Origin: Algoriphagus boseongensis
GTDB taxonomy: Bacteria; Bacteroidota; Bacteroidia; Cytophagales; Cyclobacteriaceae
Assembly: GCF_004362805.1 (NCBI RefSeq)
Contig: NZ_SNYF01000005.1
Span: forward strand, 856,952 to 920,951
DNA: 64,000 nucleotides
Direction of reading: 5' to 3'
This document shows, piece by piece, positions 24,204 to 32,549 of the stretch (its first letter is position 1; the number at the start of each line of letters is the position of its first letter). Made by a program: the position numbers and the translations under genes. The notes under the pieces are model-generated. The model was not told where the DNA came from, did no database searches, and saw only the letters and a program-made list of their open reading frames with translations.

Positions 24204-25798
24204 AGGACTTTGCCAATCTTATTGAGAGACTGGACACGACTACCAAAACGAATCAAAAAGTCGCTGCTTTGGCAGAGTATTTTAAGGAAGCCAGTGAGAA
24301 GGATAAGCTTTGGACAATCGCAATTCTCTCACATCGAAGACCTTCTCGCCCAGTAAATACCACACTTTTAAGAGAATATGCAGCAGAATTGGCATCAATT
24401 CCACTTTGGCTTTTTGAGGAGAGTTACCATATCGTTGGTGATCTAGCGGAATCAATTGCCTTGATTGTACCAAACGATCAACATGATTCAAAAAAGGAAT
24501 TGTGGGAAATCTTGGAGGAATTGATTGAGCTAAAGTTCAAAACGGAGCCAGAGAAGAAAGAATATGTTCAGGACCGCTGGATGGGGCTTGACTATTATTC
24601 AAGATTCGTCTTTACTAAACTTATCACCGGAGGATTTCGAATTGGGATAAGTCAAAAACTGATGACCAAGGCACTTTCCCAAGTTTCAGGTATTGCTGAA
24701 GATGAATTAGCCTACAGGCTGATGGGGGATTGGTCTCCAAGTTCTACCAGCTATGAAGAATTGCTTTTTGGCAGAAACGAACAAGCCTATGTTTCCAAAC
24801 CCTATCCATTTTACCTAGCCTATGCTTTGGAAGATTCCTTGGAGCAACTTGGAGAAGTAAAGGATTGGTCTGTTGAGCATAAATGGGATGGAATCAGGGG
24901 GCAAGTAATTTGTAGAAAAGGGGAAGTTTTTATCTGGACTCGAGGAGATGAATTGGTCACTGAAAAGTATCCCGAACTAGCTACTTTAAAAGATTTTCTT
25001 CCGGACGGTATTGTTATAGATGGAGAACTCCTTGCCTTTACCAATGGAGAAATCGGATTGTTCAGTGAGCTCCAAACTCGAATTGGAAGAAAAACACTCA
25101 GCAAAAGCATTTTGAGCAAGGTTCCGGTCATTTTTAAGGCTTATGATCTTTTGGAATTTCAAGGCAAAGATTACCGAAAGCTTCCTTATTTGGATAGAAG
25201 AAAGCATTTAGAAAAACTGATAGAAGAAACTCCACATCCAGCTTTGCACATTTCTGAGCGCTTTGAATTTAGTAGTTGGGATGAAGTAATTGCCGAACGG
25301 GAATTGGCGAGAGAAAAAAGAAGTGAGGGCCTTATGCTGAAAAGAAAGGCTTCCACTTATCAAGTTGGAAGGAAAAAGGGGGATTGGTGGAAATGGAAAA
25401 TTGATCCATTGACCATAGATGCTGTTTTGACCTATGCCATGAGAGGTCATGGACGTAGAACCAATTTATTTACAGATTATACTTTTGGTCTTTGGCAAGA
25501 AAAAGACAATGGAAGTAAAGAGCTTGTCACTTTTGCTAAAGCCTATTCCGGATTAACTGATCAGGAATTTGCCCAGGTTGATGCGATAATCAAGCAGACA
25601 ACTTTGGAACGATTTGGCCCAGTTCGCAGTGTGGAACCAACCTTAGTTTTTGAATTGGCCTTTGAGGGTATTTCGTACTCGAGTCGGCATAAAAGTGGAA
25701 TAGCAGTTCGATTCCCGAGAATTGTCCGATGGAGAAAGGATAAAAAGATCGAAGATGCAAATACGCTGGAGGACTTAAAAGCCTTGATTCCAAAGTGA
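24200..25798 (+). CDS. ATP-dependent DNA ligase
   Basis: A 532-residue ligase of the bacterial ATP-dependent type that joins nicks through a lysyl-AMP intermediate. The catalytic Lys lies in EHKWDGIRGQV (near residue 230). Motif III-like VIDGELLAF, motif IV-like SEGLMLKRK and motif V GDWWKWKIDPLTIDA are present. An N-terminal DNA-binding domain of about 200 residues precedes the adenylation domain, and an OB domain ends the chain. It is distinct from the NAD-dependent housekeeping LigA, which is not in this window. Coupling to the exonuclease shows a repair role. The Lhr-type helicase and PdeM-type phosphoesterase often found with this pair are absent here. Confidence 0.94.
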   Translation: MKDFANLIERLDTTTKTNQKVAALAEYFKEASEKDKLWTIAILSHRRPSRPVNTTLLREYAAELASIPLWLFEESYHIVGDLAESIALIVPNDQHDSKKELWEILEELIELKFKTEPEKKEYVQDRWMGLDYYSRFVFTKLITGGFRIGISQKLMTKALSQVSGIAEDELAYRLMGDWSPSSTSYEELLFGRNEQAYVSKPYPFYLAYALEDSLEQLGEVKDWSVEHKWDGIRGQVICRKGEVFIWTRGDELVTEKYPELATLKDFLPDGIVIDGELLAFTNGEIGLFSELQTRIGRKTLSKSILSKVPVIFKAYDLLEFQGKDYRKLPYLDRRKHLEKLIEETPHPALHISERFEFSSWDEVIAERELAREKRSEGLMLKRKASTYQVGRKKGDWWKWKIDPLTIDAVLTYAMRGHGRRTNLFTDYTFGLWQEKDNGSKELVTFAKAYSGLTDQEFAQVDAIIKQTTLERFGPVRSVEPTLVFELAFEGISYSSRHKSGIAVRFPRIVRWRKDKKIEDANTLEDLKALIPK

Positions 25799-25840
25799 TA
25801 TTTAGTAAAATTTTAAGTCAAGCTTGAAAAAATTATTGGC

Positions 25841-27223
25841 TTACTTCCCGATACAAAACTTCGAAAAGATATTCGCCAAAAGGTCATCAGTAGTCACTTG
25901 ACCTGTAATTTCTCCCAAGAAATGTAAAGCTCTTCGGATATCCATTGCTAGGAAATCATTGGTCACCTGATTATCCAATCCTGTCAGGACATCCAATAAA
26001 GACTCTCGGGTTTTGGTTAAAGAATCGTAGTGTCTGACATTGGTGACTATGGTGTTTCCGGTTCGGAATTTATCCAAGTTTACCAGTTCCAAAATTCGTG
26101 ATTTGAGTCCTTCCAGATTCTCTTTATTGCCTGCAGAAATAAAAATAGTGTCTGGATGTTGAGTTTTTAACTGATTGATAATATTCTCTTTAGCCTTATC
26201 AATCTTATTTGCAACTTTCAGAAAAGGCACACCCAAATTTTCCAGCTTATTGATGTCGCGATTGATCTCAACTAAGTCCGTATCACTCAAATCAAATAGG
26301 TAAAGAATAAGGGAAGCAGTTTTCATTTTTTCCTGGGTTCTGCTTACTCCAATTGCTTCGATGGTGTCAGTTGTTTCGCGAAGGCCGGCGGTATCGATGA
26401 ACCTAAATATTACTCCACCCAAACTGATTTCGTCTTCAATGAAATCACGGGTAGTTCCCGCTATGTCTGAGACGATTGCTTTTTCCTCGTTCAATAGAGC
26501 ATTGAGTAAGGTGCTTTTGCCTGCATTGGGTTTTCCTGCTATCACGGTTGGAACCCCGTTTTTGATCACATTGCCTAAGTCAAAGCTTAAGATTAATTCC
26601 TCAACGATTCGGAGAATTCTCTCAACCAAAGCTCTCAAATCATCTCTACTTGCGAATTCAACATCCTCTTCCACGAAATCGAGCTCCAGCTCAATCATTG
26701 AAGCAAAATGGATCAGTTGATTCCTGAGTTCCTGAATTTCAGAGGAAAATCCTCCTCGCATCTGACTTAAAGCGGCCTGATGACTACTTTCTGAATCTGC
26801 ATGAATTAAATCTGCAACGGCTTCTGCTTGGGCTAGGTCAAATTGTCCATGAAGAAATGCCCTTTGGGTAAATTCTCCTGGTTTTGCTGGGCGAACTCCC
26901 TTTCTAATAAAAAGCTTAAGAACCTGATTGATTATATAGGAAGAGCCGTGTGTAGAGATTTCCACCACATTTTCCTTGGTGAAGGACTTGGGAGCTATGA
27001 AAATGGACACCAAAACCTCATCAATGATTTTCTCCCCATCCCGGATAGTGCCGAAATGAATGGTGTGGGAAGCTTGCTTTTCAAGGTTTTTACCATGAAA
27101 AACTTCATTGGTAACCTTGATGGCATCTTTTCCTGAAAGTCGGATTACAGCAATTGCGCCGACGCCTTGAGGTGTGGCTAAGGCAATGATGGTGTCTTCG
27201 CGATCAGCGAGGGAAAAACTCAT
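25841..27223 (-). CDS. mnmE: tRNA modification GTPase MnmE
   Basis: With MnmG, installs the 5-carboxymethylaminomethyl-type modification on U34 of certain tRNAs. The protein has 460 residues, the family's normal length. The N-terminal folate-binding domain starts DTIIALATPQGVGAIAVIRL. The G domain has GKPNAGKSTLLNALL (P-loop), DIAGTTRD, DTAGLRET and NKID. The C-terminal motif FCIGK with the catalytic Cys ends the protein, as expected. Its start overlaps the end of the thioredoxin-like gene by 4 bases, and it converges on the DNA ligase gene. Confidence 0.97.
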   Translation of the reverse strand: MSFSLADREDTIIALATPQGVGAIAVIRLSGKDAIKVTNEVFHGKNLEKQASHTIHFGTIRDGEKIIDEVLVSIFIAPKSFTKENVVEISTHGSSYIINQVLKLFIRKGVRPAKPGEFTQRAFLHGQFDLAQAEAVADLIHADSESSHQAALSQMRGGFSSEIQELRNQLIHFASMIELELDFVEEDVEFASRDDLRALVERILRIVEELILSFDLGNVIKNGVPTVIAGKPNAGKSTLLNALLNEEKAIVSDIAGTTRDFIEDEISLGGVIFRFIDTAGLRETTDTIEAIGVSRTQEKMKTASLILYLFDLSDTDLVEINRDINKLENLGVPFLKVANKIDKAKENIINQLKTQHPDTIFISAGNKENLEGLKSRILELVNLDKFRTGNTIVTNVRHYDSLTKTRESLLDVLTGLDNQVTNDFLAMDIRRALHFLGEITGQVTTDDLLANIFSKFCIGK

Positions 27224-27684
27224 GGTTTGATCCGAAAGGCTTTTTCTAGTAATTCATCCAATCCAGCCAAAAACTGTTGAGGTTGGCGGTAACCGGGCAA
27301 TTGGGCTATATTTTGAAGTTTGGGTTCAATGATCACAAAGTTTGGATAGGAATTTACCCGCATGGCTGCTGCCATTTGTGCTTCATTGTAGGTTTTACCC
27401 ATGAATTCAAAAGTTCGCTGAGTGTCCTCAGCGTTCAGTTTTACCGCATAAAAATTCTTATTGATATAGTCTACAACCTTAGAATCAGTGAATGTTTCAC
27501 TATCCATTTTTTTGCACCAGCCACACCAATCTGTGTATACATCCACAATGATCATTTTTGGATTGCTGGAATTAGCCGCGATAGCCTCTTCAAACTTCAT
27601 CCACTTAATTTGACCTTGGGCGAAACTGGAAATACTGATAAGTAATCCTAAGAAAAAGAGACCTATATATTTCATTTTTTTCAT
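27220..27684 (-). CDS. Exported thioredoxin-family protein
   Basis: A 154-residue protein with a signal peptide (MKKMKYIGLFFLGLLISISS then FAQ) and a thioredoxin-like domain whose active site is DWCGWCKKMD. WCGWCKK with EAIAANSSNPKMIIVDVYT is typical of DsbD-gamma-like or Thioredoxin_7 proteins of Bacteroidota. It probably acts as a thiol-disulfide reductase in the periplasm. Start choice: the ATG at 27684 begins right at the signal peptide, while the longer reading lacks sense. It overlaps mnmE by 4 bases and starts just before the end of the ABC permease gene. Confidence 0.87.
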   Translation of the reverse strand: MKKMKYIGLFFLGLLISISSFAQGQIKWMKFEEAIAANSSNPKMIIVDVYTDWCGWCKKMDSETFTDSKVVDYINKNFYAVKLNAEDTQRTFEFMGKTYNEAQMAAAMRVNSYPNFVIIEPKLQNIAQLPGYRQPQQFLAGLDELLEKAFRIKP

Positions 27685-27686
27685 AC

Positions 27687-28583
27687 TCAAATACCTAACG
27701 GACTTTCCACTTTGGTAGTTCCTTTTAGCCAAGAAGGTTTCTTTCCCTTAATTAAAGCACTAATTAGGAAAAAGCCACCAGCAACCGTAACCATCATTCC
27801 CGCAATGGAACTATCTAGCCAATAGGCAAGATAATATCCAAGTACTGCAATTAAAATGCCTAAGGCTGCGGTGAGCCTCAATAAAGGCATTAAACTCTTG
27901 CTCCATAAAAAGGCAGTGGCAGGCGGAACAACCAATAAAGCAACAACCAAAATTGCACCAACGGACTCAAAACTACTTACTGTAGTATAAGAAACCATGC
28001 TCATCAGGGCTAAGTTGATCCCTTTGGCGGGAATTCCCATCACGCTGCTAAATCCCTCATCAAAGCTGGTTAGGATTAACTCTTTAAATAAGAGATAAAT
28101 AAATCCGACTACAAAAAGGAAATTCAGAATGGCAAGCCAAGTAACTCTTGGGCCTAGGTTAAGTCCGCTTTTGGTGATCCAAAGATCAATCGGCAAGTAG
28201 GCTATTTCCCCATAAAGCACACATTCTTGATCCAAATCTACTTTGTAGGCAAATAGGTTGATCAGGATAATTCCGATCGCAAAAAGTAGGGTAAAGGTGA
28301 TTCCTATTGAAGCATCGAGCTGGACTTTTGCTTTTTTCCTCAATCCCTCAATCATCAGCGTAGCTAAAATTCCTAATAATCCAGCTCCTATAATCACCTC
28401 CAAACTTCTCTGGCTTCCTGACACAAAATACCCAATGACAATGCCAGGAAGGACGGCATGGGAGATGGCGTCTCCGGTCATGGACATTTTCCGAAGCATC
28501 ATAAATACACCTAGAAAACCACAGGAGATTGCGATCAGAGCTCCTGTGAAAATGATAAGAAATGCGTTGCTATCGAAGATCAT
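27687..28583 (-). CDS. Metal ABC transporter permease (TroD/ZnuB-like)
   Basis: Inner-membrane permease of a Zn/Mn/Fe ABC importer, 298 residues with about eight to nine helices of the ABC-3 family. MTGDAISHAVLPGIVIGYFV near residue 34 and the EGFSSVMGIPAKGINLALMS coupling segment are typical. It overlaps the upstream permease-DtxR fusion gene by 14 bases, so two different permease subunits form the pore as in Tro/Mnt/Ytg systems. It is the last gene of the five-gene uptake operon. The metal is not certain; an Mn/Fe/Zn range is likely. Confidence 0.92.
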   Translation of the reverse strand: MIFDSNAFLIIFTGALIAISCGFLGVFMMLRKMSMTGDAISHAVLPGIVIGYFVSGSQRSLEVIIGAGLLGILATLMIEGLRKKAKVQLDASIGITFTLLFAIGIILINLFAYKVDLDQECVLYGEIAYLPIDLWITKSGLNLGPRVTWLAILNFLFVVGFIYLLFKELILTSFDEGFSSVMGIPAKGINLALMSMVSYTTVSSFESVGAILVVALLVVPPATAFLWSKSLMPLLRLTAALGILIAVLGYYLAYWLDSSIAGMMVTVAGGFFLISALIKGKKPSWLKGTTKVESPLGI

Positions 28584-29865
28584 TTTTCTCTCTGGGAATA
28601 GTTTCTTGATGTGGATCTAGTGAAGGGAAGTTGAGCCTCTTTTCAAGCAAGGCCTCAAGTTCAGGAGTAAGCAAATGCTCCATCTGCTCAGCTGATTCAT
28701 GAACGTGATCAGGTGCAATTTTCAGGGATTCATTGAGGTATAATTCCCAAAGTCTGTGGAGTCGGACAATCCTCATTGCTTCCGAAACTCCCGGTTCTTG
28801 AAGTGATATAGAGTTTTGACTTTGAACTATATACTTGCTTTTTTGTAAATCAATAATTGATTGGTTGATTTCCTTTTTCTGGTAGGGATAGAGCTCATAG
28901 ATTTCTTCTATGGTCATACTTTTCCTGCCTTCTTCGAGAGCCTTGTAAAGTGCTTTCAAAAGATGGTCTCGATGGGTTTTTCTCAGATATTTTTTCCTAG
29001 AAAGAAATCTGAAAATGATTCCGCTTTTTGGAGAAATCAAAAAAGAAATCAAGGCAATAAGGGAAAGGAAAACTACCACCCAAGGACCGGTGGGCATCTG
29101 AGGAAGAACAAAGGAAATGTAGGTTCCTAGGATTCCGGAAATCACTGAAAAAAGTGCAGCTAAAATCAGAAGTGGATTCAGTCGATCCGTCCAAAATCTT
29201 GCAGCAGCTCCAGGAGTAATCAACAAGGCCGCCATAAGAACCACTCCAATAGCCTGGATTCCGATGACTACAGCAAGAATCATCAATACATTAAATAAAA
29301 AGCGAATGGATTCGATAGGGAATCCGATGGCCTTACCAAAAGAGGGATCAAAAACCATCAATCGAAACTCTTTTAAAAGTAAAGTCAAAACCAAAATGAT
29401 GGTAAGGGAAAGACCACCATAGATCAAAAGATCCGATTCGGATATTCCGATGGCATTTCCAAAGATGAAGGAATTTAGCCCAGCGATTTCTGGGTTTCCT
29501 GACTTTTGAAGGGCCGTTAGCATCACAATTCCTACTCCAAAGAATACGGACAGAATAGTGGCAATAATCGAATCTTCGCTGAGTTTTGTGTTTTTCTTCA
29601 ACCATGAACTCAGAAAAGTTGCAAATGCACCGGATAAAAATGCACCTGTAACGATATAGATTGGGTTTTTCTCCCCAGCAAGAATAAACCCCATACAAAT
29701 CCCAGGCAATACCGCATGGGAAATGGCATCTCCCAAAAGGGCTTTTTTATCTAAAAATGAGAATGTACCCACATAGGCAGAACCAATGCCCAATAAGGTA
29801 ATCCCTATAACCACCCAAGCTACAGATGGATCCTGAAAGGTGAAGAAATAAATAAAATCATCCAT
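28570..29865 (-). CDS. Metal ABC permease fused to a DtxR-like C-terminal domain
   Basis: A 431-residue protein. Residues 1 to about 290 form an ABC-3 type permease (GDAISHAVLPGICMGFILAG; FGKAIGFPIESIRFLFNVLM). The last 135 residues are cytoplasmic and match a DtxR/MntR repressor: a winged-helix-like part (KSMTIEEIYELYPYQKKEIN) and then the metal-binding dimer domain (IVRLHRLWELYL, HESAEQMEHLL, LDPHQETIP). The same pattern occurs in the stand-alone regulator of this operon (HEVAEQLEH, FDPHGDPIP). The layout resembles Chlamydia YtgCR, where the repressor part is cleaved off. Whether it is cleaved here or acts as a gate sensor is unknown. Confidence 0.9.
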   Translation of the reverse strand: MDDFIYFFTFQDPSVAWVVIGITLLGIGSAYVGTFSFLDKKALLGDAISHAVLPGICMGFILAGEKNPIYIVTGAFLSGAFATFLSSWLKKNTKLSEDSIIATILSVFFGVGIVMLTALQKSGNPEIAGLNSFIFGNAIGISESDLLIYGGLSLTIILVLTLLLKEFRLMVFDPSFGKAIGFPIESIRFLFNVLMILAVVIGIQAIGVVLMAALLITPGAAARFWTDRLNPLLILAALFSVISGILGTYISFVLPQMPTGPWVVVFLSLIALISFLISPKSGIIFRFLSRKKYLRKTHRDHLLKALYKALEEGRKSMTIEEIYELYPYQKKEINQSIIDLQKSKYIVQSQNSISLQEPGVSEAMRIVRLHRLWELYLNESLKIAPDHVHESAEQMEHLLTPELEALLEKRLNFPSLDPHQETIPREKNDLR

Positions 29866-29866
29866 A

Positions 29867-30655
29867 TCAGCTTTTCAAAGGATTAAATTCTTTTTTACTG
29901 ATCAAGTCCGTCACTTTGGTCAAAAGGTTGAGCTTTCCTCCATAGGTTTTGCGAAGCAAGTCTTCAGTCATAACCAGTTCTTTTGGTCCTGAGGCTACCA
30001 AATGGAGATTGAGCATAATTACCCAATCGAAGAAATTCATGGCAGAATGAATATCGTGATGGACTACCAGAACTGTTTTTCCGGAAGCTGCCATGTCTCT
30101 CAAGAGTTGGAAAATCGCTGTCTCAGTAGCCATATCGACTCCTGCGAAGGGTTCATCCATCAAATACAAATCAGCTTGCTGAGCCAAAGCCCGGGCAATA
30201 AAAACCCGCTGCTGCTGTCCTCCTGAGAGCTCGGAAATTTGTCTTTTGACAAATCCGCTCATCCCAACTTGCTCTAAACATTCCAATGCAAGGTCTTTTT
30301 CTTTCTTTCCAGGTCTTTTAAATAATCCCAATTTTCCATAAGTCCCCATCAACACCACATCCAAAACTGAAGCAGGAAAATTCCAATCCACAGATTCCCG
30401 CTGAGGAACATAAGAAATTCTAGCTCTGACGTCATTCAAGGGCTTATCGAAAATTTTCACATACCCTGAAGTAGGAGAGATCAAGCCCATGATGGCCTTG
30501 ATCAGGGTAGATTTTCCTGCTCCATTTGGACCAAGGATACCAATAAGCTTCCCTGCAGGTAAGCTAAAGTCCACATTCCAAAGAACAGGAGTTTGGTCAT
30601 AGCTCACCGTTAAGTCATGTATTTCCAAAACTGGATTTTCTACCTGAGTAATCAT
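29867..30655 (-). CDS. Metal ABC transporter ATP-binding protein
   Basis: A 262-residue ATPase subunit of the metal importer. Walker A is GILGPNGAGKSTLIKAIMG, the ABC signature is LSGGQQQRVFIARAL, Walker B is ADLYLMDEPFAGVD, and the switch His is in LVVHHDIHSAMNFF. It is similar to TroB/MntB. It starts between the substrate-binding protein gene (4-base overlap) and the permease-DtxR gene (1 base between stop and start), all on one strand. It powers metal import and is associated with the membrane through both permeases. Confidence 0.96.
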   Translation of the reverse strand: MITQVENPVLEIHDLTVSYDQTPVLWNVDFSLPAGKLIGILGPNGAGKSTLIKAIMGLISPTSGYVKIFDKPLNDVRARISYVPQRESVDWNFPASVLDVVLMGTYGKLGLFKRPGKKEKDLALECLEQVGMSGFVKRQISELSGGQQQRVFIARALAQQADLYLMDEPFAGVDMATETAIFQLLRDMAASGKTVLVVHHDIHSAMNFFDWVIMLNLHLVASGPKELVMTEDLLRKTYGGKLNLLTKVTDLISKKEFNPLKS

Positions 30656-31569
30656 GGCAATAGGTTTTTGTAAATGATAGAAAGATTGGTTTCAAACATT
30701 CCCAGATAGGTTCCTGCTGGAGTTCCGGGAGCATCTAAACTGTCTGTAAAAAGCGGACCAGCGAGTTTGACTTCTTGATTTTTTTCAGCTGCTCCATTGG
30801 CAACTGCCCGAATGGCTTTAGGAGAAATTGTCTGTTCAGCAAATATTGCTTTCACCTGATGCGCCTGAATGATTTTCACCAATTCTGTTAAATCCTTAAG
30901 GCCAGGTTCGCTTAAAGTTGAAAGCCCTTGAAGCGAATAAACTGGCATTCCATAAGACTTTCCGAAATAAGCAAAGGCATCATGAGCAGTCACCAAAACC
31001 TGATTCTTTGACTTTAATTCATTGACTCGGGTTTGAGCAAGAGCGTCCAGATCTCGAAGTTTTCTCAGGTATTCTTCTGAATTAGATTTAATGCTCGACT
31101 CCCATTCAGGTTTCCATTTGATTAATTCTTCGGCTCCGTATGCCAAAGCCTTTGACCACAATTTAACATCAAACCAAACGTGCGGATCTACTGCATGAAC
31201 CTGTGGTCCAGACCTTAGCAAATCCTCAGCAGGAATCCCTTTGGAGACATTTATCAGACTTTGAGTCAGTGCGAGTTTTTCGAAAATCTCGTTCATTTTT
31301 CCCTCCAAAAACAAACCATGGTAAACTACCATATCAGCCTGAGTCAAAAGATCCAAATCCCTAACAGAAGCCTTATACAAGTGAGGATCTACTCCTGCTG
31401 GCATCAGGGCTACCACATCGGCATTATCACCTACAATATTTTGGATTCCATCTGCGAGGATACTTGTCGTAGCGACAATCAAAGGTTTTTCCCTTTCCTC
31501 ATCAGAAATAGGTCTGCAGCCTAGCGCAGAAATAATCGAGATTAGAAAAAAGAACAGTCCCTTTCTCAT
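30652..31569 (-). CDS. Metal ABC transporter substrate-binding lipoprotein
   Basis: Periplasmic, lipid-anchored binding protein of the cluster A-I (TroA/ZnuA/MntC) type with 305 residues. The signal ends at ISALGCRPISDEE with Cys near 18 as the lipid site. Expected metal ligands are present: His in GVDPHLYKAS, His in VDPHVWFDV, Glu in IFAEQTISPKAI and Asp in LFTDSLDAPG. No His-rich loop as in ZnuA is present, which leans toward Mn/Fe rather than Zn-only, though this is inference. It overlaps the regulator gene upstream and the ATPase gene downstream by 4 bases each. Confidence 0.93.
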   Translation of the reverse strand: MRKGLFFFLISIISALGCRPISDEEREKPLIVATTSILADGIQNIVGDNADVVALMPAGVDPHLYKASVRDLDLLTQADMVVYHGLFLEGKMNEIFEKLALTQSLINVSKGIPAEDLLRSGPQVHAVDPHVWFDVKLWSKALAYGAEELIKWKPEWESSIKSNSEEYLRKLRDLDALAQTRVNELKSKNQVLVTAHDAFAYFGKSYGMPVYSLQGLSTLSEPGLKDLTELVKIIQAHQVKAIFAEQTISPKAIRAVANGAAEKNQEVKLAGPLFTDSLDAPGTPAGTYLGMFETNLSIIYKNLLP

Positions 31570-32228
31570 GATTGGATAATCAAAATGTTGCTTGCGACAT
31601 CCTTAGACATGAAAATGGTCTTCTTTTGATCTACCAAAATCTCAATAGAACCATCGAATTCGACTTTATCCAAGACCTTGATTCTGGCACCAATGTATGC
31701 CCCGACTTTGTCCAGATATCTTAAAAAAGCAGCAGAACTATCCTCAACAGCTACGATCTGTCCCGTCTGGTTTATTTCCATTTCGTTCAACTGAACTCTA
31801 GGTCTTGACCGTACATCTCCAAATTCATCCGGGATGGGATCTCCATGTGGGTCAAACTTGGGATAATTTAAAAAAGCATCTAAACGCTGAATTAATAGGG
31901 GAGACTGAATGTGCTCCAACTGCTCAGCAACCTCATGGACTTCATCCCAGGCAAAATTCAATTTGTCAACCAAAAATACCTCCCAAAGCCTATGCTTTCG
32001 GATAGTCTGAAGGGCATAGCGCTTTCCTGAATCCGTGATCTGAAGTCCATAATATTTCCGGTATTCGATCACTTCCTTTTCGCCAAGTTTCCTGAGCATA
32101 TCACTTACAGATGCTGGCTTTGTCTTCATTTCTGAAGCAATGTCATTGGTAGAAACACTCTTCTTTCCTCCATCCGAGAGGTGGTAAATGGCTTTAAGAT
32201 AATTCTCTTCAGCTACAGTCAATTCCAT
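31566..32228 (-). CDS. mntR: DtxR/MntR-family metal-dependent regulator
   Basis: A 220-residue regulator with the full DtxR layout: an N-terminal winged helix (SVSTNDIASEMKTKPASVSD), a metal-binding dimer domain (HEVAEQLEHI; KFDPHGDPIPD) and a C-terminal FeoA/SH3-like domain (KVGAYIGARIKVLDKVEFDG). It should repress when Mn or Fe is plentiful. It is the first gene of the operon, so it likely controls its own transcription and the transporter genes after it (4-base overlap with the next). A dyad TTTAGATATTCCTAAA lies just before its -7 box. Mn versus Fe cannot be told for certain. Confidence 0.9.
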   Translation of the reverse strand: MELTVAEENYLKAIYHLSDGGKKSVSTNDIASEMKTKPASVSDMLRKLGEKEVIEYRKYYGLQITDSGKRYALQTIRKHRLWEVFLVDKLNFAWDEVHEVAEQLEHIQSPLLIQRLDAFLNYPKFDPHGDPIPDEFGDVRSRPRVQLNEMEINQTGQIVAVEDSSAAFLRYLDKVGAYIGARIKVLDKVEFDGSIEILVDQKKTIFMSKDVASNILIIQS

Positions 32229-32247
32229 AGAAAATTTATTGATCAGA

Positions 32248-32279
32248 CAAATGTAAAAATATATTTAGGAATATCTAAA
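32248..32279 (-). promoter_or_regulatory. Promoter and dyad operator of the mntR-transporter operon
   Basis: On the minus strand a perfect -7 box TACATTTG (32248-32255) is preceded by the dyad TTTAGATATTCCTAAA (32264-32279, 5-bp arms, 6-base spacer). The dyad lies in the spacer between -33 and -7, where a bound DtxR-type repressor would block RNA polymerase. Autoregulation by the first gene is inferred. Confidence 0.6.
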
Positions 32280-32549
32280 AAATAATTTCAATAAAGCTAA
32301 ATTGATTGTGGAAAAGTCAAAAATTACTGTGTTTTGAGAATTAGGTTGGTCTAAAAATAATTTTAGGCATCATGGTAAAATGTTATATATTATTTATTTA
32401 TAGGCACTTAAGGCATGGGTATCTGTAGAAAAAACAGGAGGGAGGGCGAAATCAATGAGTTTCCATTTTGTGAAAACCAGTGTAAAAAATAGGGGCTAAG
32501 TGGATAAGTCAGAGGACTTTTCCACCATAGATTTCGGCCTTGAAGGGGA
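32280..32549. other. Intergenic region upstream of the mntR operon
   Basis: Together with the promoter segment this gap is about 320 bases. It contains a second, different inverted repeat CTAAAA-ATAA-TTTTAG at 32351-32366 and no open frame with coding character other than a shadow of the glycosyltransferase. No RNA gene is recognisable. Confidence 0.5.
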
